Positions 27,901 to 39,900 of a stretch of 64,000 nt of DNA are shown here, piece by piece. Every line of letters begins with the position of its first letter. Position 1 is the stretch's first letter. Both the position numbers and the translations under genes were made by a program. Location of the stretch: the NCBI RefSeq assembly GCF_020882245.1, contig NC_083600.1, positions 16,926,001 to 16,990,000 of the forward strand, written 5' to 3'. Under the pieces are notes generated by a model. It did not search any database. It was given only the letters and a program-made list of their open reading frames with translations, and was not told the DNA's origin. This DNA is from Rhopalosiphum padi (lineage: Eukaryota; Arthropoda; Insecta; Hemiptera; Aphididae).

Positions 27901-30900
27901 ACATATGCACATATTATATGAATGTGTAATTTTACGAGCTATAAAATTTATAATGGGTCATAGTTCGAAATAATGCATATATTTAAAAAAAATGCAAAAC
28001 ACATGAATAATCCCTATAGATACTACGCGGGGTTGAAGTAGCAATCTTAGCTTACGCAGCGCCACCTATATAGCCCGTTTAATCGTGCGACTCATTTCGG
28101 TACGTTTTTTCATGTTGGCGGCCGTATGAGTTTGGTTTCCTTATTATAGTCTTCATGGTATATACAATCTATGTATGGACCAACTATAACATAATATGTT
28201 ACACGAGTACCATATTATAATGGTACTAAAATAGGTAGAATTACATCGGACGCTAAAATAGCCATTTCATATAAAATATATGTATTTTAGTCCAGGGCTT
28301 AAATTTAAAAAAAATATATCGTTTTTCCGTTTTGGTTATTTTAAATTTATAATATTTTAATGTTTAACGTTATTTTAATTCTTTGTTTTTTAATGTTGTT
28401 TAACGTCATAACTTATAAATACATTATACATTTTTTTTCTCTAAATTATATTGTTATTTGTGGTATAATTAAACTGACCGTAATCGTAATGTAAGAACTA
28501 CAAAACTTATAGTATATGTTGGCTAGACTATTAGATTAATTCCAAAAAAAATTCGAATAACGTTATTAAATTGTTTACGTTACAAATACATTTTTTGTTT
28601 ATTGTTCATCTTTAATTATGATTAATGATAATGATCAGAGCCGTGCCGTTAAGATTTGGCCTAGGGCAAAATTAAAAATATTCGCCTCAATTTTATTTAT
28701 CATAATGCATTTCAATTTTTTTGGCGCCCCTTTAAACCATGCCCCCTAGGCCCCCCACGGCACGGCTCTGATAATGATATAATTAATGTTTAATGGTATT
28801 CATTTTTTTTCGTTATAAGGTTATAAATAACATTTTGAAGCCCTGTTATAGTCTATATTTTATTTTTACCGTCTACAGCTTCCATATTCATACCTTTCAG
28901 AAAAATATGAAAATGTTAATTATCATTAATAGTTCTTGCTTAATGTCTAAGTTAAGCGATTCTTAAATGTAAACTTTATGATTATTTAAAAATTTGCTAT
29001 TTTTTCATTTTTATTAAAATATTGAATGTATACGTAACATTTAATAGTATGGACACTTTTTGTATTGAATTTTGTAGTTATTACTATTTAATATATAGAA
29101 GTAAAAACTTGTTTGCGGACGTATAACACTACTACCATTGATTATAAATACTAGTATTTATAATCAATGCTACTACGTACCTAATTCTATTACATTGCGC
29201 TTTATCATTAGTTTACTAAATTCGATAAATATTTAAACGTTATAAATTTATAACATTTGATATTTACAATAAAAACATAGAGATGAATTGTCTATTTATG
29301 AAAAATTTGGTTATTTTTTCACATTTGAAACAATAATATACTTTTTTAACTATTTATTTAATTATTTTTAACATAATCTTAGATTTATTGAAACTTCTCT
29401 AGTTTATTTAATCAATTAAAGTTATAGATAAACCATAATAATTATTAAATAATTATCTTACTTAAATCATTTGCGCTCAATAAATTTCTGTATGTATAGT
29501 TCTCTAATAAATAAATCATATATATTTTATTATTATATCAAAATATCAAATAATAGGTATACCTAATTGTCTTATTCTACTAAAATTTACATTTAAGGTT
29601 GTATATTAATTTATGATTTCTATGATTCCACGACACAATATCCCTAAACCAAAATTTCACGCGTAAATAATAATTTAAAATGTTAACCTTTATTATAAAA
29701 GTTGCAATTAGAGTAATAATCGAATTTTATCTAGAGTGAATGTGTGTTATTCGTTATTTTGATAATAGTATAGTATGTCATTTTATATCATTATCCATTA
29801 CCTATAACGCGTGTTGTGAGCTTGTTAGACTCTTGTCTTAAATTAAATTAAACACTTTATAATTTTTAATTAAAAAATACTATTCAATATACTCTGAAAG
29901 AGTGAAAAAAGAATAATTTGGTGTTGAACTGAGTACAAAAAAAAAAAAATTGATTGACAAGATGTTATACAATCACAGACGACTGACGACTTATTAGGTT
30001 TGTTGATTTACAATTAATTACTAGGACGCGGAGGATAAGTAATGTAATAACCAGACTGTGATTAAGGGGTGACAGAGAGGACGCGTAGGATTTTATAATA
30101 TATATATTAAACATTTTTTAATTATTGTTTTTCGTATTTTATAAATGTTAATAATAGTTATTTGTAATAAAATCTATGTGAATTTTATAAAAAAATTACA
30201 TTTTGAATTAATATTTACGTGGGGTATTTTGGATTAGGAATGTTTTGTTGGGGATGTTTTATCGGTAATATTTTGACGTGTTACTGCGTTAATTTGTGTT
30301 CATTTTGAAAGCGGTAAGTTGAGTTCCGGGTATAAAAAGGTAGTAGGTAAGTTGGGTCCCGACTATAAACCATTGGCGCAACTAGGTCTAAAATAATAAA
30401 AACTTAAAATAAATATAATATTTTGTACTTATATAATTTACTTTTGAATAATTATATTTTGTGGACGAACTATTACAAGTATAGTCTGAGAAAAATTAAA
30501 TTACGAAGTACAATACAAAAAAAGAAAATTACTCTCGGTAAAGAAAAACACTTAAAGGAACAAATGACAAAATATACTTATAATATAATAACCCGAATAC
30601 CCGATTAGAATTTGTTAAATGTTTATCATTTAAGTTTTTACCTAAAACATAATATTTATACATATTAACATTTTTTTCCTGGACTTAATTTTTAATTATT
30701 TATACCATTTATTACTTATCTAGAACATGATATTATAAAAATCACATATTATATTTTAATTTATGTTTTTTTTTTCCGATACTCAATTTACCTATACTAC
30801 CTATTTTTTTCTGCGACTATTGAATTGGCTCCCAATATCAGGTTAAGTACCTCAACAAACACTGAATTGACTCCCAAGAAAGGCAATATTGAATTGGCTC

Positions 30901-33900
30901 CCGATATAATTTTCAACAAGTGGTTCTCAAAATATAAAAATTGAAAAAATATGCAACTTTAATATTTTTAGCGACACAGTGCCGAGTAACGGCTTGCTAT
31001 TATCTAATCGTTAATCCGATAACGTTGAAAATTATATTGATAATAATTCTTTATTCCTATCTCTAATTTGGGTAGAAAAAAGCAGTAGTGTTTGTCGTAC
31101 TACTAATTCATGTGAATCTTTTCACTCAAAATTGAATTCCCAATTTTGTTCTACACACCCAAATAATTATAATTTCATGGATGTATTGTATGGTATTTAA
31201 ACGGATACTTAAATTATTATAAGAAGCTCCAATGTAGAAATACCACACAAAAAAAAATGTTCAAGCCAAATACAATTTATAGACAGACAAATTTAGATTA
31301 TGTATATTTGAATTTATTTTCAAACAATTTTGATAACCAATAGACATTAATTTATAAAATTAAATGTCAACTCAAAGCATATATTTTAGGAACCAATTCA
31401 ATGCATAAGAATATCGATTACCTGTGCTTGGGAGCCAAATCAATAGCTCCGATTTTTTCCGGGACCCAATTTACTCCCATTTGGGACCTAATTTATCAAT
31501 CCCGAACGCTACATCCGCATGTGTTGCCTTCGTCTTACACATATAAGTTATGGCAAAAACTGTTTTTTGTGGGATAGAACTACTCAGATTGTAGTGTTAG
31601 TTAAGATACAATTGTTACTTATATTGAATTCCTTAAAATAGATATTTATCATTTTTATAAAAAAAAACCAAGGAAGTTGGTATTGTATCCAATACTATTG
31701 AAATCAATACACTATCATTCACTCAATAATTATTTATTGGTAAACCTGTTATTAAGTCAATATGAAACATTTCGGGTTATATTTTATCATACAATTATTT
31801 CTAGATGCTGAGAAAATTTCAAGTCCAAAAAATAATATTGAAGAGTTGCTGTGGTGTATCCGATATGCAATATTGAATTTAAAAAAAAGTTATCGAGGTA
31901 AAATTGTGTTACAGTCTTACAGAATGGTTAATGGTAGCAAAATAAATGAGCATTCTTACCATCAAATTTTTCAGTAATATTATCTGTTTAAAAATTTATA
32001 ATTTTACAAATGTAATATTAATACAAACACAATTATATACTATTTTAATGGATGATAACTTTAACAATAATTGTTAAACAACGTAAACATTTATTGATAA
32101 ATTTTAATATTATAATTAAGTTTGACAAGACATAGTGTACACCTAAATTCATCGCACTAAAATTAAATATAATATAATATTGAACTAATATATTATTAAA
32201 ATTATATTATAAAAATTTAAATAGTCTATTCTTTAAACTTTTTATTAGTTAATAATATTATCATAAGAATTTCAAAATATTTAAAAATAAGTAATTCAAT
32301 TTAAAGAGAGTCCATTATGACGGTTCTTAAAAAAATTAACTTTATTATAAATATAAACTTTTAGTCATAGAAATATATGAAATTATTAACTATTATATTC
32401 ATAATTACTTTATTAAAAAACATTTTCGATTTTAGATCCGATATGATTAGTTATTATGGAATTGATAAAATATTTTAATTTATCATATCGTTCATAAGAT
32501 TACTGATTAGGTTAAACAAATAATAATTAACAATTAATCTTACTTTTACAGTCTAAAAGTAAAAATAAATTATAAATAAAATAAATATTTAGTTATTTAA
32601 AGACGTACAAGTATTTAATTCAATTATATTTACAGTAGAACAGAATAAAATTATAACTTTTCTTTTCAATAGCTATTATATCTTTTTTTAGCAAATTATT
32701 AAATATGGGAGAATTATGATAATTTGAGTTAGCATTATTACCTACTTATTAGTCAAATCAAGTAAGTTTTTCTAGCTAATAGGTTAGCTAATACTAGTTG
32801 TTATGTTAATGTCAGAGGTGATGATTAAAAAATATATAATTTTATTCTTTAAAGTTGACCAAATAGCTTTATATTAAATATGCAATGTGGTTGACCTTTG
32901 TTTTATTTTAAATTAAGTAAATAGTCAATACTATTATAAACTTACTTTCAAGTTCTGTGAAAGTATAAATGTAAGTCGTAATTAAATTATTGAAATTAAT
33001 TTTATTCTTTTAAGTTAATCAAATAGCTTTATATTAATTATGCAATGTGGTTGATCTTTGTTTTATTATAAATTAAGTAAATAGTCAATACTATTATAAA
33101 CTTACTTTCATGTCCTGTGAAAGTATAGATGTAAGTCGTAATTAAATTATTGACATACTACGATTTGGGTTTTAGAATATAGTTAGTTAATCGGTTAATT
33201 CATTAACATTATACCTAAATGTTTTGTTTTTTTAATTTTGATATTATATACTTCACAAATAATACAATTCCAATTAGGTATGTGTAAAAACTTACTAGAA
33301 CAACATGCTCATCGCATCGAAATAATAATATATTTATATCAAGAATACACTTAATGAGATAATTCTCGAAATTACAATAAATTATATAATTTATACCTAA
33401 TATAACTTCAATTGATTTTTTATGATAAAATACAAATATACAACTTAATAGGACGATATAATTCTAAGTAACAAAGCTACTATATCATAGTCATCGTATA
33501 TGGTAACACTGATTTAAAAAGGAACTCTCACATCACATTTTTGTACCAATATTTATATAGATGTATAAATATTTTCGTGACTAATTAACCTATCCTAAAT
33601 CTAATAATACACTTCAAACTACTCAAATAAATTTAAACTGTTCAATTTCATTGAACAAACAATTATTAATCGAAAATCCAGAACTTATTGACACGTGTTT
33701 CAAATAAATATCAAACTTTAATATTGAGTATTGACTATGACTAGTTGAAGTAGATAATTGAAAATCTATTAGGCATTATTTACAAATTCAATCTAGTCCC
33801 TGTATTTAAAATATTTAACTCTACATGCCTTAATATTATCAGGACAAGGTATTATGAAATAAATTGATCAAAAACGCCACAGAATCTGTAACTCACTCAA

Positions 33901-36900
33901 CAGTAAAATATATATATATAAAAAAGGCACACCAGAATATGATGCTATGTTTACAGTCGCAGTACTAAACTCGTGTGTACCTAAAATTATTGAAAAAGTT
34001 ACTGTATTTGATAACTTATGTGTTATATTTAAGATTAATGATAAATATTTTGATGTGTATAGAAAAGAATAATAGCATGTTTCAGGTTTCTTTGATACGA
34101 GCGTTGAATGTAAAATGTATAAATCATACTAATCATAGTATAATAGAAAAAATACTTTGATCTTAAATTTTATTAGATGGTTAAATATGGTTTATAGTAC
34201 AAAATTATGCTCAATACTCAATAAATATGCAATAATCTACTTTCTACATCTTTTGAAAATTTCATTTACTTATAGGTTAATGATGACTATTGATATACTT
34301 CGAGATTAAATAATTCTTCATTCATTCATTTTTTAATATTTAAAAAAATACATAAGCTTCATTCAGCGATTAAATTGATTATACAATTATTGTAGAAGTA
34401 TTAGCTATTAGATAACATGAATATATAATAAGTACAGAAATTATAAATAACTCACTTAATTTATCTGCTTTGTTTTTGCCTTCCTTAATTATGCCTGTAT
34501 AAATGTAATTAAATTATATTTTGCAAATACAATATTATAAAATTGTATTATTTTCATTTTTTTATTTAGTGTTACAATTTAATATTAAAAGTTAACTGTA
34601 ATAAACTATTATAAATTATAATAATATGAACATTTTATCATTTAAATATTCAGTAGCTGCCTTCAGTAAATTATACATTATACAAATATTTGTTACAGCA
34701 CTATTATTATTTCAATAAAAAATTGACTGTAATTTTCAAAAATGTAATGATACTATAAATTAATTTGAATTATAACGTTATAGAATTCTTCAAAATAAAA
34801 AAAATGTATATTTAAGATTTATTCTAATAGAAAATAAATGTATTAAGATAATACCAAAAAAAAAATGGTGGTTCTTGACAGGGATATCTGCAAATGCATA
34901 AATAATATAAATAATATATTTGTGAATATTATAATGCTATGATTTGTTATAACCAAAATTAATATAAAAAAAAAACAAAATTTATAATTGTTGAGTTAAC
35001 AAATATTTTATTAAAAAACATACTATAAGTCACAAAAAATTGCTTAATTTCTTAATAAATGTAGCTAGTACTAGCAGTAATATTTATTTATAAAAATATC
35101 AAAATGATAGATCGAATTATTAGAAAAAATATTGTTCATTATGAGTGGGTCGAAGAATGCCAAAGTGTCTTAATGTAGCCTTTCCTGTTTCTATTTATAA
35201 TAGTTTCCATGTAGTCGCTAACATTTATTATGTAACGGATTGATTGTCTATTAAACTGTTCATGTTAATGTGTTATTAGTATTTGCACTAGTGATGGGCA
35301 ACGTCGATATCGATCATTGGATACGATATTGATATCATAACACATTTTCGACATCGATATCGTTCTATAATTGTATGATATATCGTGATATCAAATTTAA
35401 TCATTTTTTTAGAAATACATTTTATTTTTAGATTCTAAGCTTTTGTAAATTGTATTGTGTGTGCTATGTAATGTGATAAAGTTTGTACACGTTTCCCCGG
35501 TAAATGTGAATTATTATTTATTAGGTATAATATTTATATTTAATTTTATATTTCTACATTATTATTACATTAATTGTTATAGTTTATGTTATCTGTATCG
35601 ATAAGCATTATCGGTACTAGATACTAGGTGTAGGTAGTATCTTATTGTTAATTTATACTTTTTTTTACAGTGTCATCTGAGTCGTCGATGTGACATAAAC
35701 GTGTAAAATTAAAGTGATGAGTGAATTAATATTGGTGCCTCTACCTGGAGTGATATTTGGAAAAAATTTGGATTTAAAATTAATTATAGTGGTGTTATAT
35801 TAGATAAAAAACAATTTTCTGTCAAGCGTGTATCAGATGAAGACAAAACTTGGATTTGGGAGGAACTTGAAACTGAACTTAAAAATTTAATTACCTGAAT
35901 GTAATTTCTTATTAGTTAGTAACCAATGTTTAATTAATAATTATAATAAATAATAAATAATAAGGAATAAAGGAAGTACGTATGATAAAAGTTTACGATT
36001 TTGGCATACCAATAATAAAATATCAAATACTAAATTTTATTAATACATTTATAAAAATATAATTTGATACAATATCGTGATATAATTTTGGGAAAATCGG
36101 AACGATATATCGATACACAATATTATATCGTTGCGACGTTGCCCAACACCAATTTGCATTATTTATCTATTGTATATTTGAACAATAAAATATATTGATT
36201 TAGTCTATTTAATATAACTTTGATCAAGCGATGTTTAGATATTCTTATTGGTTTCGTACTTTGCATATTATGAGAAATGCGTTAGCTTAAAGCCATTTTA
36301 AACAAACTTAGCAGGCAATGTTGTTATCGTGTTTCACTTATGATCATATTTAAATAAGAAATTTATCGAAAACATAAAATACAAAATTATTTGACTATAA
36401 ACTGTCGGTCTCTATATTATGATTGTTTAAAAAAATAGGTACCTACTAACCTATGTTGTCATTATATTATGTATTAATTTATAAAATGTTATTAAATCAA
36501 TTGTACGTAAATTAATTTTTAATAATTTATACACACATTTAATTTACGTATAATTATTTTAATAAAGCAATATGTTCGAATTATAAATAATTAATGTTCT
36601 TATAAGTTATAATTTGATAAATTGTAAAATATTATATATTTAGATATGATTTTTAGGCTTACATTTTATATCTGAAATTATAATACAATTTATTATTTTA
36701 ATTAAACTGTAAATTTACTAAAGATAATCATTTACATTTTAGATTTTGGGAGGAATGTGGTATTGAATATTCAATGACGGCTAGTTTTTTTATATTATGT
36801 TACATTATTATTTATCTGACAAGTATCATATTTTGGAGCTAAATATAACTATACAAATATACAATCTATAAAAATGATTCTTGGTTCTAAACATTTGAAA

Positions 36901-39900
36901 ATTTAGTATGAGGTTTTTCACAGAGATAGGTTATTCTTACGATACCAAATTGGAAAATTTTGAAAATACATTTTTGCGATTAAATTGTATACCTAATTGT
37001 TTGAAGTTCATTTGATATTGAATATTCAAATGAAAAATTACGATTTTCTTATTTATAATTTAACTAATAGTATAAACTATAAAGACATATATTTCATATT
37101 TTCTACCATTACATGTCTACGTGTATATTTTTTGTTTGAGATATTTAGATTAATGGAAAGATTTATATATTACAAAACTATTTATACTATTCTTTGGTAC
37201 AAAATATTATGCTCAAACATTTTATATTTATACAATTTGAGCTTATAATATTTATAGGTAGTTTATATTGAATATGTTTTAACTATTACTCACCGCAAAA
37301 CATTAGTGGAGTGTATACCAATGGTGCTGTAAAAAACGGATACAAGAATATGTTATTTGGTTATTATGTAACTTTTTTCATTTTTTATATTATAAACATA
37401 AAAATACAAACATATCTAAACAACAGATTTTGTATGAGTTCTATAAATTATTTGTATGTATTATGTATAATTATGAAAACAGATACATTTGAGAATAATA
37501 CTTACCGTCTGGTGTATATTTATTGGCGGTATCAAAGTATTTAAGTATACAATCTGCCAATAATGAATAAATAAATATTATAATTTATACATTTTAGAAC
37601 TTATAGTTATTTTAATTTTAAACATTTATCATGTTCATTCGTATTGTATTATTTTTTATTAATTGTTTATTAAAATGTTTATTGACCCCATTGAAACAAA
37701 TAATTTACTAAACCGATAAATTAGATTATAAAATCCTTAATAGTATACTAAAATTGTTTTTGATTATTTGATAAAAATATAACAACTATGATAACTACTC
37801 TCAGTACTTAGATAAAATATGTATAACACTGATGATAAATCATAAAATAATATTTATTTATGTAAAAGGTATATTACCGGCACACATGACACATGCCAAT
37901 CGTGATTATCTCAGTCGTATTCAACCTTTTACTTAAACCTTTAACTCCGTTGAATTTAGTTGGATGAGTTGCCACATGCCAATATTATAATGTTTATTGG
38001 TAGTGATCACTAGAATCGTTTATCTCGTCATTATAAACATTATAATTATATTGATTGGGTACAATATATTTTGTTTAAATGTATTTTTTAATATCTTAAT
38101 ATAATTTATTATATAGTTATATTTTGAGTTTTCAAAACAGTTTGACGAGTTGTAGGTTGGATATGGATCACTAATTGTTATACATATATTTTTCGTTTTT
38201 CGTTTTTCATTATTTGTTTATTGAATAAGCGACATATTTTATCAGTAATCAGTTTCTGTGAATGTCTAATCACTAGAGTGAGGTAGAGTGTGTTTTAGTG
38301 CACTACTATCCCCTTTTTCATGAAGAGAATTTTTATATGTGTGGACGTTATTTCTAATGGGATGGGTCCAGTGGAGGCAGTGTGAGTAACTGAAATGATG
38401 GCGGGGGAATACAAAGTACTATTTTTTACACTATGCCGAGGTTTGAACCGATGACTGCGCGCGTCATGGCCAGCTGTTGAGCTGTGTGACCATTCCGTCA
38501 ACAGTTGTTATATGGTAGGGTTTTTTAATCAACGAAAGTCTGATTGATTTAATAATTTAGTAATAAATAATTATGCTTATAGCTTGGAAAAATAAATTAA
38601 AAACATAATTTTAAAATGTTCATCTATGGCTATAATGATGATGTGACACCAGTAAATAGTAAATACCCAATGGGTAGGTAATTTTTCTTTGGATATTTAC
38701 CCATATATTTATCTACCTAAAATTTAAGAAATATGCCGAGGAACATAATATTAAAATGGTCAACGCGGAATTGGTTACTGGGTCAAATAAAGTGTACGAA
38801 TTGGTTTCCGAAAAATTACGTTCCAGTAGATAACTGTTCGAATTGGTTCCCATATAAAATTACTTATCAGTATATATTCACTGTTACAAAATATGTATAA
38901 ATTGATAATCTTATAATATTTTATTAAGTTTTACGAATAAAAAAACCTAGTTGCGGCACTACAAAGGAATTTTTAGTTAAGTTTTTTTGAGGAATAAAAG
39001 TTTGAACAAATGAAATAGTGGATGCTTTTAGATTGATGTATTTATTTGTCAAAAGTATCAGTGGTGAATTTATTAACCCCAGCCATGTAAGCTGCAATCA
39101 AGAGGAGATTGTAATAGGTACTCCTGGATTTATTAAAAAATACGAAACATATAATTATAATTTATAATTTAAAGTACAGGAAAATTATGTTCTATTGCAT
39201 GTAACTACAAACTTAGAAAAAAATGTGGTTGATCAAAATGAAGGTACTAGACTTGATCACTTAATTCAATATTTTCTATCAGAATGATCATTTGAAAATT
39301 TCGATTTGGTGTGAATTGAATGTGAATCTATTATAAGTCAAAATATATTTGATTTTGATAATTAAAAAAAATAAACATATTATTAATTTATATTTTTTAA
39401 GGTACTTATAATATCTAGATTGAAAATTAAAGAAGTAAAAATACTGAACGTTACATTTTAATTCTAAAAGATTTTATAGTTAATTAAATAGTTTAAATTT
39501 TAGACGAGGTTGTTCTTAGTTTCAGTATATTAGTATATTAAATTAATAAATTTACCATATTCATCAGATGGAATATCGTTCTTCTCAATGTTCAACGCTT
39601 TTTTCACGGAATCAATATATTCAGTTTCAGTACCTGGGGCGTACAATTTTTTATGATGATCCGAAAATATGAATTATCACAAAATTTATGAAAAAAAAAA
39701 TGGTTATAATTTATTCGTTATTCACATTGATACAGGCACTGGTAATCAATATTATAACATTATGTAACAGAATATGTATTTAATTTTTTTTAATGGGCAT
39801 ATGGCACCTTTTTAACTTATAAAATATTAGCACTCTAAATTACTTACCAAATTGTCTTGTTACGGCGTAATTTAAAAATCCAATTGTATCTATACAATAT

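Noticed and set aside
31762..31977. 71-codon + strand frame starting with a hydrophobic stretch
   Set aside because: It overlaps a conserved gene A exon on the other strand, has no recognisable domain and lies beside transposon remnants.
33286..33297. Possible 12-nt gene A exon encoding Cys-Cys-Ser
   Set aside because: The donor is good (GTAAGT), but the acceptor lacks a pyrimidine tract and there is no gene B counterpart.
37872..37910. Possible gene A exon with Cys and Trp codons near 37880
   Set aside because: The phase does not fit the flanking exons and the donor is poor.
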